The notes: generated by a model not told the origin, from the sequence alone. A stretch of 64,000 nucleotides of DNA from Bacteroidota bacterium (GCA_018902795.1 JAHIQD010000015.1:1-64000); one strand, 5' to 3'; positions 41,264-49,710 are shown, counted from the stretch's first letter. Numbers and translations: made by a program.

Positions 41264-41310
41264 ATATTTGAATCTCGCAAAGTATTAAAAATGAATAAAT
41301 TAAAATCCAA

Positions 41311-41850
41311 ATGAAGATAGCATTAACTGGTGCACACCGCGTTGGGAAAACTTCATTAGTTGAAAAATTAATGGAATCTCTTCCTGATTATGATTTCCTG
41401 CCGGAACCTTATTTCGAACTGGAAGAAAGAGGTTACGTGTTTTCGGAAACACCAACAGTTGACGATTATATAGAACAGTTTGAATATTCATTAAAACAAA
41501 TTGCAACCACTGATGAAAATGTGATTTTTGACCGGTGTCCTGTTGATCTTCTCGCATATATTCAGGCGGTAAACGGATCTGAAAACATGCAGTCTTACTA
41601 TCAAAAAGCACAAAACGCAATGACAGAAATTGACCTTGTTGTATTTGTTCCTATAGAAAATCCGGATCTAATATCATGTGCTGATTCAGAACTGCCGGAG
41701 CTTCGCGATCAGGTAAATGAGATCCTTAACGAATGGGTTTGGGATTGCGGGTTAGAAACAGTAGAAGTCCACGGATCTGTATTGGCGCGGAGGGATCAGG
41801 TTGTATGTAAAATAGAAGAAATAAGTTCTCGAAATCAGATAAAAGAATAA
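41311..41850 (+). CDS. P-loop ATPase/kinase-like protein
   Basis: A 179-residue cytoplasmic protein starting KIALTGAHRVGKTSLVEKLM, an exact Walker A (G-x4-GKT/S) at about 7-14. FDRCPVDLLAY resembles the DR-x motif of small-molecule kinases such as NadR C-terminal domains and other AAA_28-type ATPases, and LDLVVFVPI-like strand segments follow (EIDLVVFVPIE). It may phosphorylate a small metabolite, but the substrate is unknown. It stands alone between two terminators. Confidence 0.75.
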   Translation: MKIALTGAHRVGKTSLVEKLMESLPDYDFLPEPYFELEERGYVFSETPTVDDYIEQFEYSLKQIATTDENVIFDRCPVDLLAYIQAVNGSENMQSYYQKAQNAMTEIDLVVFVPIENPDLISCADSELPELRDQVNEILNEWVWDCGLETVEVHGSVLARRDQVVCKIEEISSRNQIKE

Positions 41851-41872
41851 ATTATAGACGACCATAAAAATG

Positions 41873-41898
41873 ACTCCCGATTTTCCGGGAGTTTTTTT
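41873..41898 (+). terminator. Terminator of the P-loop protein gene
   Basis: CTCCCG/CGGGAG with a short loop and seven T; almost the same arms as the RNase G terminator 640 bp upstream. Confidence 0.9.
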
Positions 41899-42073
41899 GC
41901 ACAAAAACAGGCAGTTTTAATCTAAGTTCAAATAAAGCTATGTGTTTACGGATTCCCGTAATGCAGTTCAAAATGAGACCGTTACATTTGTTACCCAATG
42001 ATTTCACACTTTTTCTGAAAGAACAGGGAAAGCATTGAAAGTATTTAAGCAAAAACCCAAAAACAAATAACTG

Positions 42074-43150
42074 ATGGAAGCAGAATTGAAATTAAAACTG
42101 GAACAATTACACCAACGTGTTGATGCCCTTAAAGAGCAGATCAATACAGAAGAAGCAACCAAAAACGCATTTGTAATGCCGTTTATACAGATTTTAGGTT
42201 ACGATATTTTTAATCCAACCGAAGTGATTCCCGAATTCATCTGCGATATTGGAACGAAAAAAGGTGAAAAAGTTGACTACGTCATAAAGAGAGACGGCGA
42301 ACCGATTTTAATTATTGAATGTAAACACTGGAAAGAAAATGCAGACGCCCACAATTCACAACTTCATCGTTATTATCACGTTTCAAAAGCAAGATTCGGA
42401 GTTTTAACAAACGGACATATTTATAATTTTTATGCCGACCTGGAGAAACCCAATATTATGGATGAAAAACCTTTTTTCACGTTAGATTTATCAAATATTA
42501 AGAGCACCGGTATTAAGATTTTAGAAAATTTCACCAAGAACGCTTACAATTTGGAAAATATTCTGGATTCTGCTGAAGCGCTGAAATATATCAAAGCAAT
42601 AAGAAACGAATTTGAAAAAGAAATTCAGGAACCTTCTGATGAAATGGTAAGACTGTTAGTGAACCGGTTTTTTGAAAAACCTTTGACAGCACACCGGTTA
42701 GCAGCTTTTAAAGAATATACAAAAAAAGCATTTTCAATTTCAATCAATGAATCTATAAGTTTCAGACTTAAAAATGCATTGAATATCAATGAAACCGTTC
42801 CTTCCAAAACTGAGGAACAGACCAGTACTGTAGATGCAAACGCTTCAGAAAGTCCAAAATTTATAACTACTGAGGAAGAAATTGAAGCATCTCAGATTGT
42901 AAAAGCAATTTTAAGAGAGCATATTCCCGCTTCCCGAATTTCCTTCCGCGATACACAGTCTTATTTCGGGATACTTTTGGATGACAATAACAGAAAACCT
43001 TTATGCCGACTGCATTTCAACACCGCGAATAAATACATGGAGGTTTTTAACAACGGAAAAGATAATGGGGAGAAAAAGCCGCTCACTTCAATTGATGATA
43101 TTTACAATTACAAAACAGAGCTGGTGGCGACCGTAAATAATTATGGATAA
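42074..43150 (+). CDS. Stand-alone type I restriction R-subunit N-terminal (HsdR_N) nuclease-like protein
   Basis: A 358-residue protein. The N-terminal ~130 residues match the HsdR_N PD-(D/E)xK nuclease domain: FVMPFIQILGYDIFNPTEV, EFICDIGTKKGEKVDYVI with the catalytic Asp, and ILIIECKHWKEN with the E-x-K pair. Middle and C-terminal regions (about 150-358) contain no helicase or methylase motifs. The last ~100 residues (IPASRISFRDTQSYFGILLDDN, CRLHFNT) form a separate domain. No hsdM or hsdS is nearby, so it is not a classical restriction system. Whether it is defensive, an orphan nuclease or a repair protein is not decided by sequence. Confidence 0.8.
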   Translation: MEAELKLKLEQLHQRVDALKEQINTEEATKNAFVMPFIQILGYDIFNPTEVIPEFICDIGTKKGEKVDYVIKRDGEPILIIECKHWKENADAHNSQLHRYYHVSKARFGVLTNGHIYNFYADLEKPNIMDEKPFFTLDLSNIKSTGIKILENFTKNAYNLENILDSAEALKYIKAIRNEFEKEIQEPSDEMVRLLVNRFFEKPLTAHRLAAFKEYTKKAFSISINESISFRLKNALNINETVPSKTEEQTSTVDANASESPKFITTEEEIEASQIVKAILREHIPASRISFRDTQSYFGILLDDNNRKPLCRLHFNTANKYMEVFNNGKDNGEKKPLTSIDDIYNYKTELVATVNNYG

Positions 43151-43206
43151 AACATTCTTAGCATAATTTTAACTTTCCTTTAAAACACTTTCCCTAATCA
43201 ATTTAC

Positions 43207-43214
43207 TAAATTTG
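43207..43214 (+). promoter_or_regulatory. -7 box of the Nudix operon
   Basis: TAAATTTG ends 4 nt before the ATG at 43219, again predicting a leaderless transcript. The -33 region lacks a clear TTTG. Confidence 0.4.
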
Positions 43215-43218
43215 TGAT

Positions 43219-43848
43219 ATGGAAGTTTTTGGGAGAGATTTAATTAAAAAAATACAAAACGCGGAACTGTTGGGCGAAAACGCACACGGAATTTATTCAC
43301 CTCCTTACCGACCCGTATTTTCTTATGAAGAAATTTTATCCAGAAATCCCAAATTTGCCGCCGTAAATATTGTGCTTTACCTCAAAAATAATGAGTGGTA
43401 TTTTCCCCTGATGGTAAGAAGCACTAACGAACGTGACCGTCACAGCGGACAGATTTCCCTGCCCGGCGGAAAAAAAGAAGAATCCGACAAAAACTTCGAG
43501 GAAACCGCCAAACGCGAAACTTCCGAAGAAATGGGAATTGAAGAACATTATATCCGCATCATCCGCGAAATGTCGCCGATTTACATTCCTCCAAGTAACT
43601 TTTATGTAAGACCTTTCGTTTCATACACTAAAAAAAATCCTAAGTTTTTTCTTCAGGAAACTGAAGCTGTAGAACTGATTGAATTTCCTGTATCCTCTAT
43701 TTTAAATCTTACCGAACAGCCTGAAATGATGGTTCTGCCAAGTTCCAGAGGCGTGGAAGTTCCGGTCATTAATTTCAACGGATATATTATTTGGGGCGCA
43801 ACGTCAATGATTTTGAGTGAATTCAGCAAATTGATGAAAAATTTGTAA
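43219..43848 (+). CDS. Nudix hydrolase, CoA pyrophosphatase (NudL) type
   Basis: A 209-residue protein hydrolysing a pyrophosphate, probably of coenzyme A or its derivatives. The Nudix box is QISLPGGKKEESDKN followed by RETSEEMGI. As in E. coli NudL, the first glutamate of the box is Asp and one residue is inserted before RE. The preceding region (RDRHSGQISLPGG) is the UPF0035/NudL signature. First gene of an apparent operon with an acyltransferase (24-nt gap), a lipoprotein and an unknown gene. Confidence 0.85.
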   Translation: MEVFGRDLIKKIQNAELLGENAHGIYSPPYRPVFSYEEILSRNPKFAAVNIVLYLKNNEWYFPLMVRSTNERDRHSGQISLPGGKKEESDKNFEETAKRETSEEMGIEEHYIRIIREMSPIYIPPSNFYVRPFVSYTKKNPKFFLQETEAVELIEFPVSSILNLTEQPEMMVLPSSRGVEVPVINFNGYIIWGATSMILSEFSKLMKNL

Positions 43849-43872
43849 ATTCGCGGTCTATGTAATTAGATA

Positions 43873-44682
43873 ATGGCGAAGAAAAATATTTTCACTGATG
43901 CGTTCGGCAATCTTTATTTCCTGAAAAGATTAATCATCATCATTTTGGGACTTGTATCTTACAGAAGATTCAACGGCTTCAACAAACTGAAAATTTCGGG
44001 TACCGAAAATCTGGTTGATCTGCCGGATTCCAATGTTCTTTTCGTCTCTAATCACCAGACTTATTTTGCTGACGTTGCTGCGATGTACCATGCGTTCTGC
44101 TCGGTAAACAACGGCTATTTAAATACCATCAAAAATCCTGTATATCTGCTGAATCCAAAAGTAGACTTTTATTATGTCGCTGCGGAAGAAACCATGAATA
44201 AAGGTTTTATGACCAAAATATTCAAACTGGCCGGAGCAGTTACGGTAAAAAGAACCTGGCGCGCTGAAGGACAGAATGTGAACAGAATGGTAGATCTTAC
44301 GGAAGTGGAAAATATTATGAAAGCGCTGGACAACGGCTGGGTGATTACTTTTCCGCAAGGTACCACTTCGGCTTTTGCACAGGGAAGAAAAGGAACTGCT
44401 AAACTTGTAAAAAACCAGAGACCGATTGTTATTCCTATTAAAATAAACGGTTTTAGAAGAGCTTTTGATAAAAAAGGCCTGAGAGTAAAAGTTACCGGCG
44501 TAAAACCAACCATGGAATTTAAAAAAGCTTTGGATATTGATTATGATCATGACGATGCCAATGCTATTCTGAAAAAAATTATGGTCGCTATAGAACAAAC
44601 AGAAGATTTTAACGTTTTACATCAATACGATGAAGTACGGAAAGCACAGAAAAATGAAGATAAAACTAACTTAAATTCTTAA
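43873..44682 (+). CDS. PlsC-type 1-acyl-glycerol-3-phosphate acyltransferase family
   Basis: A 269-residue membrane-associated acyltransferase of the PlsC/LPLAT superfamily. The catalytic region reads VSNHQTYFADV; the spacing is His-x5-Asp instead of the usual His-x4-Asp. The substrate motif normally FPEGTRS reads FPQGTTSAF. Both deviations are directly visible and may mean a different acyl acceptor, for example an ornithine or sugar lipid. A later segment, RPIVIPIKINGFRRAFDKKGL, is typical of the fold. Second gene of the Nudix operon, 10 nt before the lipoprotein gene. Confidence 0.85.
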   Translation: MAKKNIFTDAFGNLYFLKRLIIIILGLVSYRRFNGFNKLKISGTENLVDLPDSNVLFVSNHQTYFADVAAMYHAFCSVNNGYLNTIKNPVYLLNPKVDFYYVAAEETMNKGFMTKIFKLAGAVTVKRTWRAEGQNVNRMVDLTEVENIMKALDNGWVITFPQGTTSAFAQGRKGTAKLVKNQRPIVIPIKINGFRRAFDKKGLRVKVTGVKPTMEFKKALDIDYDHDDANAILKKIMVAIEQTEDFNVLHQYDEVRKAQKNEDKTNLNS

Positions 44683-44692
44683 AAAACTCTGA

Positions 44693-45136
44693 ATGAAACG
44701 ATTTATTGCATTATGTCTTTTAGTGATTCTTACGGCATGTAATCCACAAAAAAAATATTCCGATTTCGATTACAGTTATTCCCGAAGCGGCGGTTTTGCA
44801 CCGATCTACGAAAACCTTCTGATCAAGGGAAACAATGCGCATTACTCCCTCGAAGGTCAGGGAAAAAACATCAAGAAAGATTTCAGAATCTCCAATGAGG
44901 AACTGAAAAATATACAAACCGTTCTGACACAGAACAATTTCAGGATGATCCGTGAAGATTACAAGAAAGTTTATGATAATATTTCGACGATTATCAATGT
45001 GAAAAAAGGCGAGCAAACAGGAAGCAAATCTGACGCTTCGTTTATTATGGAAGGCGACAAAGAACGCTGGGATAATATCACGATGGTATTCAGACAAATA
45101 ATTATATCCAAAGTAAACCCTGTAACAGCTAAATAA
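44693..45136 (+). CDS. Small lipoprotein of unknown function
   Basis: A 147-residue predicted lipoprotein (MKRFIALCLLVILTAC, Cys16). The mature region has a beta-rich start (FDYSYSRSGGFAPIYENLLI), then short helices and SFIMEGDKERWDNITMVFRQI near the end. I do not recognise a family. It is the third gene of the Nudix-acyltransferase operon (10-nt and 13-nt gaps), which suggests an envelope function. Confidence 0.7.
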   Translation: MKRFIALCLLVILTACNPQKKYSDFDYSYSRSGGFAPIYENLLIKGNNAHYSLEGQGKNIKKDFRISNEELKNIQTVLTQNNFRMIREDYKKVYDNISTIINVKKGEQTGSKSDASFIMEGDKERWDNITMVFRQIIISKVNPVTAK

Positions 45137-45149
45137 TTGCAACGGAAAA

Positions 45150-45695
45150 ATGACTGATATTTCAGAAATTCTCTCTTATTCAAAAAACAAAACCCGCGTT
45201 CTGCTCTACACTTCCCATCCATCTGTCGCGAAACTGGTGATGGCTGTCCTCAATTTTTACAGCAAAGAAGCAGATTTTTTTCCGGTCAATGGTACAAGCA
45301 GGAACAACGGAAGCGATTTTGTTATTTTTGATACTTCTGATCTTCAAAATGCCGCAGCTTTCCAACCCAATATTGTCTTGATTTCTGAGGAAATAAATCC
45401 TGACCAACTACTTTCAGTTTTGCAGAATATTACTCCCGGCGGTGTTTTGGTTTATCCCGAAAAATTTGCAGTTGTAGTGGAAAGCGCTGAAAATTATTTC
45501 CGAAAACTTCCTTTTACCGTTTCCGAATTCAAAAAAAGTAATGATCATTTTGTTTTAAATACTGAGATGGGCAGCATCCCACTTCTTTCCGGTGACGAAA
45601 ATTTGATTCAGAATATAGAAGGTATTAAACTTCTCTGCCAGCAGTTCGGCGTGATGGAAGAGGAATTTTATGAGCCTGTAATGAGTTTTGAATAG
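45150..45695 (+). CDS. Unknown cytoplasmic protein, last gene of the Nudix operon
   Basis: A 181-residue protein with no signal peptide or membrane segment. It appears to be an alpha/beta fold: TRVLLYTSHPSVAKLVMAVLNFYS, SDFVIFDTSDLQNAAAFQPNIVLISEE, then GGVLVYPEKFAVVVESA alternate strands and helices like a Rossmann-type or Mur-ligase-central-domain sheet. No catalytic motif is visible. It ends YEPVMSFE. The gap to the preceding lipoprotein gene is 13 nt. Confidence 0.65.
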   Translation: MTDISEILSYSKNKTRVLLYTSHPSVAKLVMAVLNFYSKEADFFPVNGTSRNNGSDFVIFDTSDLQNAAAFQPNIVLISEEINPDQLLSVLQNITPGGVLVYPEKFAVVVESAENYFRKLPFTVSEFKKSNDHFVLNTEMGSIPLLSGDENLIQNIEGIKLLCQQFGVMEEEFYEPVMSFE

Positions 45696-45730
45696 AAACT
45701 TTCTTTCGGTACTGTTATTTAATTTGAGTA

Positions 45731-45789
45731 AAATTTTCATTTTTCCAAAGTGTGAAAATTTCATTAAATTTACTTTTCACTAAAGTAAA
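45731..45789 (+). promoter_or_regulatory. Two inverted repeats and weak promoter upstream of hmgA
   Basis: AAATTTTCA (45731-45739) and TGAAAATTT (45753-45761) form a 9-bp inverted repeat. TTTACTTT (45769-45776) and AAAGTAAA (45782-45789) form an 8-bp repeat that ends 3 nt before the ATG. TACTTTTC at 45771-45778 is a near -7 box inside the second. Neither repeat has the T run of a terminator, so operator function is possible. Confidence 0.4.
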
Positions 45790-45792
45790 AAA

Positions 45793-46980
45793 ATGAGATA
45801 CCACCAATCCGGAAAAATTCCTCAGAAAAGACACACCATTTTCAAATCCGAAAACGACAAATTTTATTATGAGCAGCTTTTCGGAACTGAAGGTTTCCAC
45901 GGAATTTCTTCACTACTCTATCACATTCACAGGCCAACTCAGATAAAATCGATTAGCGAACCGAAAGACGTTACACCAAAAATCGCTGTTGAAAAAAATG
46001 TAACTCCCAGAATGTTCAAAGGAATGAACGTTACGGCAGAAGAGGATTTCCTCGACAGCCGCAAAGTGCTGATGCTGAATAACGACCTGAAAATGGGACT
46101 CGCAAAACCGCGAAAATCTACCGATTATTTTTACAAAAATGCCGAGTGCGACGAACTGCTTTTCATCCACGAAGGAAACGGAACATTAAAAACTTTTGTC
46201 GGAAATCTTGATTTTTCGGTTGGGGATTATTTAATCATTCCGCGGGGAACGATCTATCAGATTGAATTCAGCTCCGGGGACAATGTGATTTTCTTTGTGG
46301 AGGCGCATTCCCCAATTTATACACCAAAACGTTACAGAAATGAATTTGGGCAGCTTTTGGAGCACTCCCCGTTTTGTGAAAGAGACATCATCGCGCCCAC
46401 TTTTGTAGCACCGAAAGACGAAAAAGGTGAATTTACCATCAAGGTAAAAAAAGAAAACCAGATTTGGGATTTCGTGTACGCGACTCATCCTTTCGATGTC
46501 GTGGGCTGGGACGGATTTTTCTATCCTTTTAAATTCAATATTAAAAATTTCGAACCGATAACCGGCAGAGTTCATCTTCCGCCGCCAATTCATCAGACTT
46601 TCGAAGCGCATAACTTTGTGGTATGCTCTTTCGTGGCGAGAATGTATGACTATCATCCACTTGCAATTCCAGCGCCTTACAATCATTCCAACATCGATTC
46701 CGACGAGGTTTTATTTTATACCGAAGGAGATTTCATGAGCAGGAACCATATTGATCTGATGGACTTTACGCTTCATCCTGGAGGGATTGTGCACGGGCCA
46801 CATCCGGGCGCAATGGAACGCAGCATCGGAAAAAAATTCACAGAGGAATACGCTGTGATGGTGGATCCTTTCCGTCCCCTGAAACTCACGGAAGAAGCGA
46901 TGAAAGTAGAAGATCCTTCTTACCTCACTTCCTGGCTCGAAAATCCGCTTAATCATTTGGGAGACCGCTCTCAGGAATAA
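45793..46980 (+). CDS. hmgA: Homogentisate 1,2-dioxygenase
   Basis: Opens the ring of homogentisate to maleylacetoacetate in tyrosine and phenylalanine catabolism. The 395-residue protein has the cupin fold, with GWDGFFYPFKFNIKNFEPITGRVHLPPPIHQTFEAHNFVVCSF in the centre and the iron-binding HPGGIVHGPHPGAMERSIG near the C-terminus. Earlier, DELLFIHEGNGTLKTFVG and LIIPRGTIYQ are typical cupin motifs. It starts a cluster with hppD and fahA about 1.6 kb and 3.3 kb downstream, each with its own regulatory signals. Confidence 0.95.
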   Translation: MRYHQSGKIPQKRHTIFKSENDKFYYEQLFGTEGFHGISSLLYHIHRPTQIKSISEPKDVTPKIAVEKNVTPRMFKGMNVTAEEDFLDSRKVLMLNNDLKMGLAKPRKSTDYFYKNAECDELLFIHEGNGTLKTFVGNLDFSVGDYLIIPRGTIYQIEFSSGDNVIFFVEAHSPIYTPKRYRNEFGQLLEHSPFCERDIIAPTFVAPKDEKGEFTIKVKKENQIWDFVYATHPFDVVGWDGFFYPFKFNIKNFEPITGRVHLPPPIHQTFEAHNFVVCSFVARMYDYHPLAIPAPYNHSNIDSDEVLFYTEGDFMSRNHIDLMDFTLHPGGIVHGPHPGAMERSIGKKFTEEYAVMVDPFRPLKLTEEAMKVEDPSYLTSWLENPLNHLGDRSQE

Positions 46981-47113
46981 TTTTGGAATAAAAAACAACT
47001 GGCTAACTCAAAAGGTTGGCTTTTTTATTAGTATAATTTAATGAGTACTGATTAAATTCATGTAAACACATCTTTCAAAAAAATAAATAATTCTCAAAAA
47101 CTGAGTTTCCTCA

Positions 47114-47144
47114 TTTCCAGTCTTATTTTAAATGGGTATTTTTG
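47114..47144 (+). promoter_or_regulatory. Promoter of the acetyl-CoA hydrolase/transferase gene
   Basis: TATTTTTG at 47137-47144 with TTTC at 47114-47117, spacer 19 bp. It places the transcription start near 47148, so the ATG at 47178 is the likely start rather than an in-frame codon at 47142. Confidence 0.65.
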
Positions 47145-47177
47145 AGAAATAAACAAGTAATTATAATATATAGCGAT

Positions 47178-48455
47178 ATGGTTCAATATGTAAGTGCCGA
47201 AGAAGCAGTTTCAGTGATTAAAAGCGGCGACCGAATTTTTTCCCACGGAAGTGCATGCACGCCTAATTTTTTAATTGATGAACTTGCAAAACAATCATCA
47301 AGACTTAAAAACGTAGAATTTGTTTCCATTACTCAGCAGGGAAATGTAGAAATAGCAAAACCTCAGTATAAAGACAGTTTTTACATCAATTCACTTTTCG
47401 TATCAACGCCTGTACGTGCGGCGGTAAACTCGGATCACGGGGATTTTGTTCCGGTTTTTTTAAGTGAAATTCCTCTGTTTTTCAAAAAGGGGATTTTACC
47501 TATTGATGTAGCAATGGTTACTGTTTCGCCACCCGATCAGCATGGTTACTGCACGTTGGGAACTTCTGTGGATGTAGCAAGAAGCGCGGTGGATACTGCG
47601 AAAATCATTATCGCACAGGTGAACCCACGCATGCCGAGAACCCACGGCGACGGAATGATTCACTACACGAAAATCCATAAAATGGTTTGGCATGAAGAAG
47701 AACTGCTGACTGTTGATTACGGTGCAAAAGTGGGCACTGAAGAACTTCTCATCGGGAAAAATGTAGCAGAACTTATTGACGACAGATCTACCCTGCAAAT
47801 GGGAATCGGAACCATTCCTGATGCGGTGCTGAAATGTCTTCACAATCATAAAGATTTAGGGGTTCACACCGAAATGATCAGCGATGGAATTGTAGATTTG
47901 GTGGCCAATGACGTGATCAACAATAAATATAAAGGAACTCATTTAAACAGAACCATTACGAGTTTTGCTTTCGGAACCAGAAAATTATACGATTATATTG
48001 ACGACAATCCTGCGTTTGAATTTATGGATGTGGAACATGTGAATTATCCCATCAATATTATGAAAAACAAGAAAATGGTAGCCATCAATTCCGCCATTGA
48101 AATTGATCTTACCGGTCAGGTGTGTGCAGATTCCATCGGAACGTTCCAGTTCAGCGGAATTGGAGGCCAGATGGATTTCATGCGGGGAGCTGCGCTTTCT
48201 GATGGCGGAAAACCCATCATTGCTATTTCTTCACGCACCAAAAAAGGCGTTCCGAGAATTGTTCCATTTCTGAAACCCGGAGCGGGCGTAGTAACAACCA
48301 GAGGCCATATCCATTACGTAGTGACTGAATTTGGGACTGCTTATCTGTACGGAAAAAGCCTTAAACAGCGGGCAAAAGCCCTTATTGACATCTCGCATCC
48401 GGATGACCGGGAAATGCTGGAGAAAGCAACTTTCGAAAGATTTAAATGCCTTTAA
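47178..48455 (+). CDS. Acetyl-CoA hydrolase/CoA-transferase family protein (Cat1/SCACT type)
   Basis: A 425-residue enzyme that transfers CoA between carboxylates, probably acetate and another acid. SAEEAVSVIKSGDRIFSHGSACTPN, VTVSPPDQHGYCTLGTSVDVAR, MGIGTIPDAVLKCLHNHKDLGVHTEMISDGIVDL (the catalytic glutamate is in HTE) and YVVTEFGTAYLYGKSLKQRAKALIDISHPDDRE cover both CoA-transferase domains. Placement among tyrosine-catabolic genes suggests it might use acetoacetate or acetate made there, but acetate/succinate exchange is equally likely. A terminator follows. Confidence 0.88.
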   Translation: MVQYVSAEEAVSVIKSGDRIFSHGSACTPNFLIDELAKQSSRLKNVEFVSITQQGNVEIAKPQYKDSFYINSLFVSTPVRAAVNSDHGDFVPVFLSEIPLFFKKGILPIDVAMVTVSPPDQHGYCTLGTSVDVARSAVDTAKIIIAQVNPRMPRTHGDGMIHYTKIHKMVWHEEELLTVDYGAKVGTEELLIGKNVAELIDDRSTLQMGIGTIPDAVLKCLHNHKDLGVHTEMISDGIVDLVANDVINNKYKGTHLNRTITSFAFGTRKLYDYIDDNPAFEFMDVEHVNYPINIMKNKKMVAINSAIEIDLTGQVCADSIGTFQFSGIGGQMDFMRGAALSDGGKPIIAISSRTKKGVPRIVPFLKPGAGVVTTRGHIHYVVTEFGTAYLYGKSLKQRAKALIDISHPDDREMLEKATFERFKCL

Positions 48456-48464
48456 TCATTATTA

Positions 48465-48498
48465 ATCTCCTGAAAAATTTCGGGAGATTTTTTTTATT
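48465..48498 (+). terminator. Terminator after the CoA-transferase gene
   Basis: AATCTCC/GGAGATT, with further pairing inside, followed by eight T. Confidence 0.85.
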
Positions 48499-48579
48499 GA
48501 ATACAAATGGAGAACGCCAATTTCAGTTTTTATCAATCCTGAATTTTTTTTGTAATTTGGCATATCTAAAAATAAACTC

Positions 48580-49710
48580 ATGTCAACACTCACATTTGCG
48601 GAAAAAATTGCACAGGCAGAAAATTTCCTACCCATTAACGGAACAGATTATATAGAATTTTATGTAGGTAACGCAAAACAGGCCGCCCACTTTTACAAAA
48701 CTGCATTTGGCTTTCAGTCAGTTGCTTATGCAGGGCCGGAAACTGGCATTCGCGACAGAGCTTCTTACGTGGTTCAGCAGGGAAAAATCCGTCTGGTATT
48801 AACTTCAGGGTTAAATTCAGATTCACCCATCTGCGAACATCAGAAAAAACACGGCGACGGGGTGAAAATCCTCGCACTTTGGGTGGATGATGCCTATTCA
48901 GCATTTGAAGAAACTACAAAACGTGGGGCAAAGCCCTATTTAGAACCTCAGACTTTAACCGATGAGCACGGCGAAGTCCGCATGTCGGGAGTTTATACTT
49001 ATGGCGAAACAGTTCACATGTTTGTAGAACGTAAAAATTACAGCGGTGATTTTATGCCGGGTTATCAGAAATGGGAAAGCAATTACAACCCTTCTGATGT
49101 GGGACTTTTATATGTTGACCACTGTGTCGGAAATGTAGGTTGGGACAGAATGATTCCTACCGTTGAATGGTATGAAAAAGTAATGGGATTCGTCAATATT
49201 TTAAGTTTTGATGACAAACAGATTAATACTGAATATTCTGCGCTGATGTCGAAAGTAATGAGCAACGGAAACGGTTTTGCCAAATTCCCAATCAACGAAC
49301 CGGCCGAAGGAAAGAAAAAATCTCAGGTAGAAGAATATCTTGATTTCTATGAAGGCGAAGGCGTTCAGCACATTGCAGTGGCTACAAAAGACATTATTAA
49401 AACTGTAACAGAACTGAAAGCAAGAGGAATCGAATTTTTGCCTGCTCCTCCAAACGCCTATTACGAAATGGTTCCGGAAAGAGTGGGAACAATAGATGAA
49501 GACCTCAAAAAGCTTTCAGATTTAGGAATCTTAATCGACTGTGACGAAGAAGGTTATCTTTTGCAAATTTTCACGAAACCTGTTGAAGACCGCCCTACCC
49601 TTTTCTACGAAATCATTGAAAGACACGGCGCACAGAGTTTCGGTGCAGGAAATTTCAAAGCGTTATTTGAAGCCTTAGAAAAAGAACAGGAACGAAGAGG
49701 AAATTTATAA
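48580..49710 (+). CDS. hppD: 4-hydroxyphenylpyruvate dioxygenase
   Basis: Converts 4-hydroxyphenylpyruvate to homogentisate, the step before HmgA. The 376-residue protein has two vicinal-oxygen-chelate domains. Iron ligands are visible as the histidine in YVDHCVGNV, the histidine in GVQHIAVATKD, and the glutamate in LFYEIIERHG. The C-terminal GYLLQIFTKPVEDRPTLFYE and FGAGNFKALFEALE are family signatures. A 46-nt gap separates it from the next signal-peptide gene, which may be in the same transcript. Confidence 0.96.
   Translation: MSTLTFAEKIAQAENFLPINGTDYIEFYVGNAKQAAHFYKTAFGFQSVAYAGPETGIRDRASYVVQQGKIRLVLTSGLNSDSPICEHQKKHGDGVKILALWVDDAYSAFEETTKRGAKPYLEPQTLTDEHGEVRMSGVYTYGETVHMFVERKNYSGDFMPGYQKWESNYNPSDVGLLYVDHCVGNVGWDRMIPTVEWYEKVMGFVNILSFDDKQINTEYSALMSKVMSNGNGFAKFPINEPAEGKKKSQVEEYLDFYEGEGVQHIAVATKDIIKTVTELKARGIEFLPAPPNAYYEMVPERVGTIDEDLKKLSDLGILIDCDEEGYLLQIFTKPVEDRPTLFYEIIERHGAQSFGAGNFKALFEALEKEQERRGNL

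Noticed and set aside
41940..42038. A 32-codon plus-strand frame between the P-loop gene and the HsdR_N gene
   Set aside because: No recognisable features or start context, and an opposing frame overlaps it. The gap shows only the terminator of the preceding gene.
44119..44598. Long antisense frame (159 codons) within the acyltransferase gene
   Set aside because: The sense strand encodes a full PlsC-family protein; the antisense product is Phe/Ser-rich and matches nothing.
46981..47040. Possible terminator after hmgA
   Set aside because: GGCTAAC and GGTTGGC arms look similar but are direct, not inverted, so no proper stem forms even though a T run follows.
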